Position numbers and translations under genes: made by a program. A DNA stretch of 64,000 nt from Gammaproteobacteria bacterium. Lineage in GTDB: Bacteria > Pseudomonadota > Gammaproteobacteria > Pseudomonadales > Azotimanducaceae. This document shows positions 28,801-35,562 of the stretch, one piece after another. The stretch's first letter is position 1, and each line of letters starts with the position of its first letter. The notes beneath the pieces are model-generated. The model was not told the origin of the DNA, searched no databases, and saw only the letters and a program-made list of their open reading frames with translations. The stretch spans positions 372,001 through 436,000 of the forward strand of contig VXNY01000029.1 in NCBI GenBank assembly GCA_009840305.1, given 5' to 3'.

Positions 28801-28882
28801 CAATGACTGTGAGCATCAACAATAGAGATAACGAGCAAATTCCAAAGAAGAAGTTTTGCTGTTGTTTATTTTTTCTGATCAT
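22850..28882 (-). CDS. Giant subtilisin-like (S8) exported serine protease with repeat modules and propeller
   Basis: A 2010-residue surface or secreted protein. Residues 13-34 are a membrane segment or uncleaved signal. Residues 100-300 look like a propeptide region. The S8 catalytic triad is clear: Asp339 in VMDTGLN, His376 in GHGTHVTG, Ser558 in SSGTSMSSP. After it come beta-rich modules of the PPC/convertase type with recurring NDNFADA or NNWLTGAI openings and WYRWTAPEDGDW motifs (about 1000-1500). A beta-propeller-like stretch begins with VAFNADGTVLFAS and later has SPDGRHVYVATREHGI. Two similar C-terminal modules of about 90 residues contain the SKWQ element. It probably degrades or binds extracellular proteins; export route and anchoring are not evident beyond the N-terminal segment. 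A broken paralogue fragment lies at 32803. Confidence 0.85.
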   Translation of the reverse strand: MIRKNKQQQNFFFGICSLSLLLMLTVIGVLWTSVRDTDNTAREYHTNVHQSVIDQIINFENARTKKQSVVGAKKPRVQADAPPKNHSSSSSNFKASSDSVISVSKNFRKGKMDEAESIATPSVTEQDDLEWLNASSSIDALLQQAEDANRSWTFGWIRLKGPIQSEEIERGLRRFGARVVGQTGDLVRLRLPNNRKSLEAIAQTSWVTGVGALPPSHKVSSNFEQLIEENSSSGLVPVFVVVMTSKMEYSFRRELKKVGLEVGHFDPSIRTFSAVMRRNQLSELVALDFVQAVEPIAIVKASHDTSVPAVGGDALRSVDGSRGTYTGVNGITVPVGVMDTGLNANHVALSSLRKSVCGQNFIQGEDHDLWTDEFGHGTHVTGTIAGNGYFRPKYAGVAPGVEHIRFAKVLNSFGFGSTSLVLQGMDFLAKPTSCPAEGWSEDSVKPLIVNMSLSASSLEWEGRSTGPRKLDSIVWAHRQLYVVANANARIYGFSNYGSAKNSLAVGNVYDNGDLAVSSSLGPTADGRLLPLVVAPGVDVMSADGNGSYDGYRVSSGTSMSSPCVAGVATLLMDASPDHREEPALVRARLMASAVRPKAWLESEAAFPKDNTNGPGSMQAKYGMGMVSARTSIVNRDVPEGWTSSGATITLENGEYAYEDIVVPSGTTRLDVVLTWDEPPASTIASTVLNDLDLWLDHGANCGSSPCGEYSSQSKIDNVEWVIIQDPEPGTYRIQVSGERIFTEAPRAAVAWTMIRGSDAPQLTLDTDQTVYEVASGEDHNHQVGVTISTDGYVAPGSVLHIDCRTADGEPCEAFGFIADHTNNMFRHFKGSVQREDGINVDHSQVLDIYLGEIGHGEEQQVFLNLASESEGPLTIYLTATTWNGKSASTSVFFRKLDSDEEPSDETQSPRNDEYDSPTVLDSEGGVLETDTLLATSESGEPILNSTLRRPTQSLWFQYTAEQSGLASFVVSPRVKLPSWYLSQFKPVVDVFLATGHCCGIASAQYIGSADWSVQFFAEQGKEYRIRVGGSHASMPLTLNWLFGERPPNDNFADATTLTGVSGTVAGHNLGASIEPGEIYGTLASTIWYRWTAPEDGDWEFHIEDSQVVHVLVFSGDAVDDLRLVSGVSEPGDPVSVAVAQDETYYIMVASPDVFSGGWKFDDLTWEQQDKTRRRWDWFDSGTQLTNDESGRITLVHESLLGVEPDEPEATGIQTGWVKWTAPANGRYTWYWNRSQFQVKAFEGNVVGELSEKDAGVNNIVLGRTALVFDANEDEEYAISLGRAKDDNRAYIFFPSNSTSLHWGKTPENNWLTGAISLNGTAGSVVGVNEYATTGSSIRSNLGYSSLWYSYEADETGWYRFWIEDGSSNSILSAFHPTETNLNPELIMASRTAGLPGEGVEVIVYIEQGSSVLVRVGSTQPHPSSEFELHWSTTDAPNWLAYRGRVAQGDRDVSGQIISSLSGLTDVAFNADGTVLFASTDAGISVFERETTTGNLSLRQEIDDLDARSFLVWDPYRDYLYAHNQDKWWTLKSSSEDESEFVLDRSEHGVGDSFTFTTFGSPILFMGNSGDYVYRATDLSQTVYSFNSDSTFKFVGNNSVTNTYSVYPSSNGNYWWRWVFDEEQLLGREVGSGLFQAISKPLTDIPGSKIAGTFSSDDGYFFTVYQRAWSHADVAVYSIDYLTGAVEQISSVRFFLRLFDCAAVFPRTDSYALDVLCSRGAYVVEYSPEEEALTLSDFVLNAPPQQGVKDRFGRSLPSYRLPDLSETSPIEASPDGRHVYVATREHGILIFERFGNEVTDLTEVEADQVLRLDLLQASKNQIQFDDDIAENGCIAASEWVVDNVSYSVIDSKWQSRTVDSVWSDIEGTEETGQLCSYSSSDSKEYRMVATFTRDGETIEFASNFYGEVVYERLSSLTVDSGEITLNTLSISECTQILNLVVNGVKYSVKESKWQVRDDSDADWSDVASTITAGELCPHEPDDSREYRLVGRFVIDDEEGYYSSNVIQEGSN

Positions 28883-29396
28883 GTGGTCTTTTCAGTTTAA
28901 CTGACAGTACCGTTAAGCAGCAACTTTCGTAGAGCTCTAATTGGTTCCTAGAATCACAGAGCAAAAAAAGATTAAATTCCGAAGGAAAAAATATTTGTTG
29001 ATCTTTGCGACGCGGTCTGTAGTCTCGTTATCCGTCCTCGAATTTACATTCGTTCGGGTAATTCTAGTACGTTTGGACAATTCGGCACTAAGCGTGAGGA
29101 ACCCTTATTTGAAACGTGTGTGGAATGAGGATGCGTTGCTTGTTAGCAATCAGCTACCGCTTCAAAGCCTATTAATTTTGAAATCGCGATTCCAATTGAG
29201 TGTCTAAGTGCGAACCACACAGCTCATACAGCACACCCAATGTCGGACGATTTCGCAGGTGAGGGTAGGTGGGTACGATTAAGGAAATATGCGAGTACTG
29301 GCTTCGACATTCGATAAGCAGGAATATTGAGTAGTTTCCATTTCACGCACCACCGTCAATTCCCTCAACCTTAATCCATTCCACATTCGATCTTGA
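28883..29396. other. Intergenic region between protease and TlpA genes
   Basis: About 510 bases. It should contain the protease promoter (leftward). An 88-codon frame at 28941-29207 on the + strand has no recognisable domain or ribosome site. No hairpin with a T-tract was found. Confidence 0.35.
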
Positions 29397-31286
29397 TTAG
29401 TCGAAGCTAGATTCAGGCGCAATTCCAAATCGGGAGACTAGAACCTCCTTCAAATTGTCGGTGCTCAACTCTCTCTGAACGATGCAGCCTTTCGAGTCTA
29501 CTAGAAAAGCCTTAGGAATACCTTGTACGCCATACGCGACCGGAGTTTCTTGCTTAAAGCCTCCGATATCGGCTAAATTTATCCAAGCGAGTTTGTGTTC
29601 GTCAGATGCTTCTTCCCATTCTTCGAACGTGTCATCGATGGAGATCATCAAGATTTCGAATCCACTTTTGTTGAAATCTGAGTAAATCTCCCTTAATGCT
29701 GGAAACGTAGCAATACAGGGGCCACACCAAGAAGCCCAAAAGTCAATATAAACTAATTCATTGCTTTGCAGGACATCGTCTAGAGCAACACCAGTCCCGT
29801 TTAAGTCCGGCAGCGTGAACTTAGGAGCTTTTTGTCCGGGTTGGAGGAGTTCGTCATTCCGCTTTACAGCTAGCCGTCGAGCAAGTTCGTTTCGGGGCCG
29901 TATCACACGTCGTTCGACCAAGTCTTCATCTTCGAGAGTTGTTGCAATCTTGTCGTATAAGGGCAACGCTAAGTGAGTGTCGTCCCGATTGATACCGGCA
30001 AAGGCACCTAATTCCAACGCTAACAACGTATTCAACGGATCAGTGGCATTTGTAGCCAACTCATCGATCGCGTCGGAGCGCATCGTTTCTAACACTTGGC
30101 GTGCGACGACCCAATCCGGGTATTGAAACCCACCAGAAGCACTCATGAATGGGCTCAGGCCTGGGATTACGTCCTCTAACGGTACATGCTCGCATCCTTC
30201 GGCTGTGCGGGGCGTCGAGATTTCTGCGACATCGTCCGATTCACCATCGCTTGCCTCGGAATCGTTTGGCTCTACAGATGCTGTGTCCTTCTCTGTTTGC
30301 TCTGAGTCCGCTGACTCTTGAGTCTCCTCACCATCATCAGAAGATGTGTCTTGCTCGTCATCTAAATCGTTCTGAACTACCTCTATGTCTGAGGGTGGTG
30401 TCTGTGCTGCTCTTTCTTTTGCTTCCCAAGCCGAAACGTACTTCTGCAAATTCTCTAAGTATTCGTCGCTCTGTTGCCAACTCTCAATGAGTTTGACATG
30501 TCTAGCATTTTCAGAGCTAGCCATTAATGTGTTAGGAGCACCATCAGATACAACTGTGACCACGGATTTGGGTCCAATAATAGCGGGAGTGTAAGAACGA
30601 AACGCCCAACCCGCTTCGACACTGATCGATAAGCTAGAGACCTCGGTAATATCTGACTCAATGACATATTTGTTATCACGTATCAGAACTGACCCGTACG
30701 GCACTCTCTGCAGACTTCCGTTTTCGTCGTACTCAGAAGTGTCCACACTGGCGATAGCTAAAGAAAGATCTTTCATCTTCACTCCACTAACGTCTCCGTA
30801 CACCGTAAACTTGGTTTCTGGGTCTTTAGCTCGCCGCGATGCGCCATATAAGATCAACTGATCTTCAGGATACACATCTTGGTAGTCCACCAACGCGAAT
30901 TCAACCACTTCACCGTCAGGCACGAGAAGTGCAGAAGTCGAAAGTCTTACTCCGTCACCGATTTGAACCGAAATTTCCACTTCGGTTGGCTCGTTAATCT
31001 CCCCTTCAAGAGTAACGAGTCCGTCGGCAAATTTCCCAGAAGTTAATTCGACCAGATCCGTATTGCCATTTGCATCAGAGACTTCATGGGTAACTACAAC
31101 GGTAGCGGTAGACAAATCCACTTCTTGATTGTCTGCGGATTCTTCCACAGAAGAATCCATTTCTGTTTCCGATTCAACTTCAATGTAATGACCGGTAATA
31201 GTAAATGTGCTTGACGGACCGTTGTTGCATGCAACTAGGAACGTTAAGAAAACAGCAAGTATCGTGAATCTTAAAGAATTTCTCAT
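29397..31286 (-). CDS. Lipoprotein with C-terminal TlpA/ResA-like thioredoxin domain
   Basis: A 629-residue lipoprotein: signal peptide with lipobox LVAC and acylated Cys20. Residues 25-300 are beta-rich and unassigned. Residues 305-360 are a very acidic Ser/Glu/Asp linker. The C-terminus (about 480-629) is a TlpA-type thioredoxin domain with GQKAPKFTLPDLNG, WASWCGPC (Cys521/Cys524) and the cis-proline region VQGIPKAFLVDSKG. It should act in the periplasm as a disulfide reductase. The ribosome site is GGAG, 10 bases before ATG. A truncated copy lies at 21839 and a distant paralogue without the cysteines at 51255, so this family is amplified on the element. Its partner is unknown; the exported proteins encoded nearby are candidates. 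Confidence 0.85.
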   Translation of the reverse strand: MRNSLRFTILAVFLTFLVACNNGPSSTFTITGHYIEVESETEMDSSVEESADNQEVDLSTATVVVTHEVSDANGNTDLVELTSGKFADGLVTLEGEINEPTEVEISVQIGDGVRLSTSALLVPDGEVVEFALVDYQDVYPEDQLILYGASRRAKDPETKFTVYGDVSGVKMKDLSLAIASVDTSEYDENGSLQRVPYGSVLIRDNKYVIESDITEVSSLSISVEAGWAFRSYTPAIIGPKSVVTVVSDGAPNTLMASSENARHVKLIESWQQSDEYLENLQKYVSAWEAKERAAQTPPSDIEVVQNDLDDEQDTSSDDGEETQESADSEQTEKDTASVEPNDSEASDGESDDVAEISTPRTAEGCEHVPLEDVIPGLSPFMSASGGFQYPDWVVARQVLETMRSDAIDELATNATDPLNTLLALELGAFAGINRDDTHLALPLYDKIATTLEDEDLVERRVIRPRNELARRLAVKRNDELLQPGQKAPKFTLPDLNGTGVALDDVLQSNELVYIDFWASWCGPCIATFPALREIYSDFNKSGFEILMISIDDTFEEWEEASDEHKLAWINLADIGGFKQETPVAYGVQGIPKAFLVDSKGCIVQRELSTDNLKEVLVSRFGIAPESSFD

Positions 31287-31384
31287 TTCAAATTTGCTCC
31301 AATGAGCTCGATAAATCTTGAGCTTAGAGTGAGGAAGGGTACTTTGTAGCTAAACAAACCATTTTGTCGAACTTTGTTTCGGAT

Positions 31385-31797
31385 CAAACATCGGACCGAA
31401 TCCGCATCGATCCGTGGCGACGGTAACCGATCACGCCAAGCATAGTAACCGCTTCGGGAGACGCGAAGCTGGCGTCACAATGCACTGATCGTATGTACGG
31501 CCTGGTGCACGTCTATGAACTCGAAGACCCGCCTCGGGTCTTGGTCGTCTCGGTCGCGAACCAGGCCGTGGCCTTTGCTAAGATGTCTCGCTCTTCTTTC
31601 AGTTGTGCATTCTCACTGAGTAAGGCGCGCTCGCGTTCGCGCCATCCTAACGGTCCCTCTTGAGCTTCTGTCAGCCAATTCCGAACCGTTTGATCAGCGA
31701 GACCAAATTCCTTCGCAACCGACGTGATCGAACGCCCCGACTTCACCAAGGCGACGATCTGTTCTCGATACTCCAAAGAGTAGTGCTTTCTTGCCAT
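31385..31797 (-). mobile_element. IS3-family element remnant: orfA plus broken 5' end of orfB
   Basis: The start of an IS3 element lies on the - strand. OrfA is followed in the -1 frame by the beginning of OrfB (FEFIDVHQA, then RVSRSGYYAWRDR). That OrfB frame has a TGA about 20 residues in, and similarity fades by about 31385; the DDE catalytic core is missing. The element is dead and cannot move by itself. Related scraps occur at 33367 and 43425. Confidence 0.8.
31513..31797 (-). CDS. IS3-family transposase OrfA (HTH)
   Basis: A 94-residue OrfA of normal length, with ATG behind AAGGAG. The helix-turn-helix is at residues 6-45 (SLEYREQIVALVKSGRSI, FGLADQTVRNW), followed by the leucine-zipper-like helix ending ERDILAKATAWFA. 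In an intact element this is joined by frameshift to OrfB; here OrfB is truncated, so OrfA alone might only bind leftover IS ends. The C-terminal KTRGGSSSS is read past the usual frameshift region. Confidence 0.8.
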   Translation of the reverse strand: MARKHYSLEYREQIVALVKSGRSITSVAKEFGLADQTVRNWLTEAQEGPLGWRERERALLSENAQLKEERDILAKATAWFATETTKTRGGSSSS

Positions 31798-32208
31798 AAT
31801 ATGGACTCCTTAACATTTTCTAATTGTTAGTGTCCATCAAATCGAGGTAACTCCAGGCTATCGGCGAGATCTGACTGAACACAGAGTGTGATCGTCTTCT
31901 ACTCTTGTCATCCTTTAAGACGGACACAGTATCTTGATCATGCATCGTGAGACTAACACCTAGAGTACAGTGTGAAGTGCACGTTAGGTGTTGAGTGTTG
32001 CATTTTGAGTCGTCTTGCTACCGTAGCCTAGACTCCATTTTGAAGCACACTCAGGCGGTGATGTGCGACGTTAGCACTGTCGCTAGATGGAGACTTGGCC
32101 CCACCAATTTGCGAATCTTGGACCAGTTATGTAGAGTTTCGATATGATTCAACTTTGAGGAGTTGCTCGATAAGAACTAAAACAATTAAACTCAAGGAGT
32201 ACAACTAG
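31798..32208. other. Intergenic region upstream of cupin gene
   Basis: About 410 bases between the IS3 remnant and the cupin gene. No reading frame of substance was seen. The upstream control region of the cupin gene must lie here, but I could not define a promoter; AAGGAG is present 10 bases before its ATG. Confidence 0.4.
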
Positions 32209-32691
32209 ATGAGCAGAGACAAAATTCTTCATGCGATGCGTGCTGAGGATGTGCGTTCAAGACCAAAGCGTTCCAACTATCCTGAACCATTCAAGACCCG
32301 TGTTGGAGAAATGGAGAAGAGACCTCTTGGGAATGCCTTCGGATTACGCAATTTCGGAGTCAACTTATCCCGTCTACCGCCCGGTTCCATGTCGGCTCTC
32401 ATGCATACACATTCCAAACAAGATGAATTGGTTTACGTCCTGCAGGGAGAACCAACCTTAGTTAAGGAATCTACCGAAATTGAATTGAAGGAAGGAATGT
32501 GTTGCGGTTTTCCAGCAAAGGGCGAAGCACATCATCTGGTTAATCGTTCAGAACAGGATGTCCTTTTTCTTGAAATTGGCGATAGAACCAGAGGCGACGA
32601 AGTTTGTTATCCGCTCGATGATCTCAAAGCCGGTCTTCGGTCGGATGGCAAATGGGGATTCAGCCATAAGGATGGGACACCGTACGACTAG
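32209..32691 (+). CDS. Cupin-domain protein
   Basis: A 160-residue single cupin. Motif 1 is HTHSKQDELVYVLQGEPTL (about residues 65-83) with two His and a Glu as metal ligands; motif 2 is GFPAKGEAHHLVNRS with a further His. The C-terminal DRTRGDEV and YPLDDL elements are typical of small cupins of unknown substrate. It is cytoplasmic and stands alone between IS debris on both sides, so the gene may be a passenger. The fold is certain; the function (isomerase, dioxygenase, sugar binding) cannot be assigned. Confidence 0.85.
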   Translation: MSRDKILHAMRAEDVRSRPKRSNYPEPFKTRVGEMEKRPLGNAFGLRNFGVNLSRLPPGSMSALMHTHSKQDELVYVLQGEPTLVKESTEIELKEGMCCGFPAKGEAHHLVNRSEQDVLFLEIGDRTRGDEVCYPLDDLKAGLRSDGKWGFSHKDGTPYD

Positions 32692-32802
32692 AGACTCCTT
32701 TTAGGATTATGCGCCTGCGGATGTCGTAGATCCCTAGTTTTCGACATCGCTCTTCGCATTTGCGTACCTCTTTCGCTCTTTCCGCTCGCCACCACAAACT
32801 CA

Positions 32803-33022
32803 GGCGCGAGCGTGTTCCAGCGTGACCCCGCGACCGGCAGCCTGACTCAGCAGCAGGAAATCGATCAGCCTAACGCACGTAGTTTTCTGGTCTGGGATTC
32901 TTATCGCGACTGCTTGTATGCGCACAATCAGGACAAGTGGTGGACCTTCAAATCAAACTCCGAAGACGAGTCAGAATTTGTGCTTGACTGAACAGAGCAA
33001 GGTATTGGAGACTTTTTTTACC
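32803..33022 (+). pseudogene. Fragment of a giant-protease paralogue (propeller part)
   Basis: On the + strand this reads ASVFQRDPATGSL, then SFLVWDSYRDCLYAHNQDKW and FKSNSEDESEFVLD, closely matching the propeller segment of the 2010-residue protease. Where the intact gene has an Arg codon (CGA) after VLD this has TGA, and similarity continues past it (EQGIGD) to about 33022. There an IS-end-like sequence begins. It is therefore a decayed piece of a second protease gene, in opposite orientation and GC-richer than the intact copy. Confidence 0.8.
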
Positions 33023-33026
33023 TACA

Positions 33027-33049
33027 GGGTCTGAGCCCGTTTTGGGACA
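33027..33049 (+). repeat. IS end sequence (copy A)
   Basis: GGGTCTGAGCCCGTTTTGGG at the start of this repeat is nearly the same as the sequence at 44367-44391, which stands just before an IS3-like OrfA start. It begins a few bases after protease similarity ends, as expected for an insertion boundary. It is probably one terminal repeat of an IS3-type element whose body has been lost. Confidence 0.55.
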
Positions 33050-33153
33050 ATCTACCATTTAGCAAGTCCATTTTTTGAGTTTTTCTAGCTTTTTCGATAG
33101 TTTCGCTTTCATCTATAGAACATCTTCCGTATTACACCGGCTCACAAGGCATT

Positions 33154-33357
33154 TCAAGAGGCTCTGGTTTGTTGGTATAGCGTACCGGTTTTCAGCATCG
33201 CGCAAGCGACGGCCAATAAACGATCGGCGACGGAACGCAACGCTCGACCATGGGTATGACCACGAGCACGTAGTGCTTGGTATCGTTGCCTACAGGTTGG
33301 GTCTCTTTGTGCCACGACTCGAGCCCAATGATAAATGCTATCCACGAGCCTTGGATT
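33154..33357 (-). mobile_element. IS110-family transposase C-terminal fragment
   Basis: The - strand encodes about 67 residues typical of the C-terminus of IS110 transposases: NPRLVDSIYHWARV, then RYQALRARGHTHGRALRSVA and LLAVACAMLKTGTLY. The N-terminal DEDD nuclease domain is absent; the reading frame changes to unrelated sequence at the junction near 33360. The remnant is inactive. Confidence 0.75.
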
Positions 33358-33366
33358 GGTTGCTCG

Positions 33367-33552
33367 GCGGCGTTGGAAAAGGAGTTGATTCAACAGCAAA
33401 GTCGGCGACGCTTCGCGACGCGGTCGGAAGCGGCATTGAAAATCTTTGAGTACATTGAAGGCTTCTATAATCGAACACGATTACATTCGGCCTTAGATTT
33501 TCGATCGCCGGTGGAATTTGAACAAGCGCATGCCGAGAGGAAAGCAGCTTAG
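33367..33552 (+). mobile_element. IS3-family OrfB C-terminal fragment
   Basis: On the + strand the end of an IS3 OrfB integrase is readable: ALEKELI, RRRFATRSEAALKIFEYI, EGFYNRTRLHSAL and RSPVEFEQ, followed by a stop at 33552. This contains the region around the last Glu of DDE enzymes but not the first two acidic residues. It abuts the IS110 fragment head to head. Confidence 0.75.
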
Positions 33553-34040
33553 TATGATTAAGGGTTCCAGAAATCGCCGGTCCGGATGCAGTGGTGAGAG
33601 CTCTGCCCCCGACATCTCCCGGCTTCTTGAAACGGCACAAAAGTTGGACGCTGGTGCTACTGCTAACCGAGGTGTTTCGCTGGATCGCTTCGCTGATCTG
33701 CGCTACCAACTCAGCCGAAAGCTCCACGTTTGTATTGGCTCATCCAAAAATTGTTTGTCGTCCGCTTCTATGGAATGAAAATCAGAACCTAGGCGCACCG
33801 AATGCTTAGGATGCCTTGGGAACACGGGCATAACCAACCGTTGTGTGGTCCTGCTCCCTCGCAACACCAGCAAAAACTTACGATGTTCCCTTCGTGAATA
33901 CGAACTCGGGAATACCGAGTGTCGAGGCTAACATATTGACACTTCATGAATAGCAAATTACAGGAATCCTCGGTGTTAACTACTACGATACGCTGGAAAT
34001 ATAATTGCTTGTACCACGAACGTTTCCATTGCATAGTACT
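33553..34040. other. Intergenic region after IS debris
   Basis: About 490 bases. The first 220 have several open frames on both strands (for example around 33591-33776), perhaps the scar of another insertion, but none matches a family I know. The remainder should contain the control region of the repeat protein at 34041. Confidence 0.35.
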
Positions 34041-35432
34041 ATGAATAATTCGATCATACGTATCTTAGCTGTTACCGTTGGAGTTTTAATCGGCTTTGGT
34101 GTCACTTGGGGAATATTATTCCTGACAATGGAAAAGCAGAACATCAAACCCGTTCGAGCGAGCCACTCAAATGATATTTCTACCAACGAAGTAGATATCG
34201 ATAAAGCGAGTACGAACAGCTCATGGGCAATTGATCCATCCGTGACCCCTTATCGCATTGCCGATTTGGACATACCGGAAGCTCTGTTCGATCAAGAGTA
34301 TGCTATTGCTACGTGGGTGTTGGCACTGGACGAAGATCAGATTCTCGACTGGCTCGGACAGTCCACTGAGGCAGATTGGGATGTTTCAGCGATGTTCCGT
34401 ACTGAATTTCAGACTGCGCTAATTCAAAAGCTTTCGCAGAGTTCGCCTGAGCAAGCACTTGAATTTTCGATTGCGAGAATTGAACCAATTCGTTCTGCCT
34501 TAGGCTCGATCGTCTTTCTTGAATGGGCGACATACGACCTAGACGGAGCGATAGCATTTGCAAACACTACGACATCGTTAACCGAGCTTGATCGAGGTTG
34601 GGTGATACATGGTATCCTGCGGTCTCAAGTCGGACTGCCATTGGAACAACAACAAGAAATTGCGAGGGAACTTGGAGATGAAACATACGCACTTGACGTA
34701 TATTTTCAAGAGACTATTGATGAAAAGATTGACGATCCCAGAAAACTTTGGTATGAAGTCGTTGAACTAGCAGTTCCCAATGACCGTCATCATCTCGATA
34801 CATTAAAAGTCATAGCTTTCGAGTGGATAGATCAAGCAGGGATACAGATACTCGACGAAATCACAGCATCAATTACGGACGAAGACACGCTGTCCACGAT
34901 TATTTTTGGTGCGCTGAACCAATACACCGATACAAAGGAGCAAATTGAGGAAGCATTCGAACACTCACTCAATCTCTCCGACGACATTTTCGTAAAGTCC
35001 CTGACTCTTAACTCAATAGTCGTTAAATGGGCAAGGTTGGACCATGAAGCGGTGATAAACCGAGCGGAAACTCTCCCACCGAGCTACTTTAAACAACATA
35101 TGCTCCGGCGAGGCTATTCTGAAAGAGCTAGAGTCGAACCGAAAGACACACTTGAGAATTTAGACATAGTGCCTCTTAGGCTTATAGAACCCATCGGTCT
35201 TGCTGCGATTCGCACGCTCACAGAACAGTCTCCGACAGATGCTGCAATTGAGGTGCTAAAAATTGATGACGAAAAATTACAAGAAACATTAGCAACAGCT
35301 CTTGTTCTCCAATGGAAGCGTGTTGATCTGGAAGCGACAGAGAGTTGGGTATTGGAATTGCCTACTGACTCACTTCTACAAAATTCATTAGTCAAACTCC
35401 TTCCCAGTTTAACAGATGAAACGAATCCATAA
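34041..35432 (+). CDS. Membrane-anchored alpha-helical repeat protein, paralogue 1
   Basis: A 463-residue protein with an N-terminal membrane anchor (IIRILAVTVGVLIGFGVTWG, residues 5-24) and a helical body facing the periplasm. The body is built of repeats of about 35 residues with a recurring A-x-x-W...D-x-x-A pattern (for example VFLEWATYDLDGAIAFA and LVLQWKRVDLEATESWV), recalling HEAT/TPR-like solenoids. It is the shortest of six paralogues in the window and shares with them the segment in which LDGAIAFA is followed by a charged helix near the first third. Such solenoids bind proteins or peptides. No catalytic motif is seen; the role is unknown. The start at ATG 34041 places the anchor at the N-terminus; the longer frame from 34005 adds only unlikely residues. 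Confidence 0.7.
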   Translation: MNNSIIRILAVTVGVLIGFGVTWGILFLTMEKQNIKPVRASHSNDISTNEVDIDKASTNSSWAIDPSVTPYRIADLDIPEALFDQEYAIATWVLALDEDQILDWLGQSTEADWDVSAMFRTEFQTALIQKLSQSSPEQALEFSIARIEPIRSALGSIVFLEWATYDLDGAIAFANTTTSLTELDRGWVIHGILRSQVGLPLEQQQEIARELGDETYALDVYFQETIDEKIDDPRKLWYEVVELAVPNDRHHLDTLKVIAFEWIDQAGIQILDEITASITDEDTLSTIIFGALNQYTDTKEQIEEAFEHSLNLSDDIFVKSLTLNSIVVKWARLDHEAVINRAETLPPSYFKQHMLRRGYSERARVEPKDTLENLDIVPLRLIEPIGLAAIRTLTEQSPTDAAIEVLKIDDEKLQETLATALVLQWKRVDLEATESWVLELPTDSLLQNSLVKLLPSLTDETNP

Positions 35433-35562
35433 CTCAAGTTTGATTTATCGCCTGATCAGTTGTACAACGGAGTGCGATCTGGTGGGATCGGAGACTAAAT
35501 CGTTTAGTACTCTGCTCAAAGTTTACTATTTCTCAATTGCTTTATAGTTTCAAAGCCGTTTC

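Noticed and set aside
22850-28882. Genes on the + strand within the giant protease region
   Set aside because: Many open frames of 60-130 codons exist opposite the protease, but they are mirror shadows of its codon pattern and none has its own ribosome site or domain.
28941-29207. 88-codon frame upstream of the giant protease
   Set aside because: No ribosome site, no domain and composition like random AT-rich sequence.
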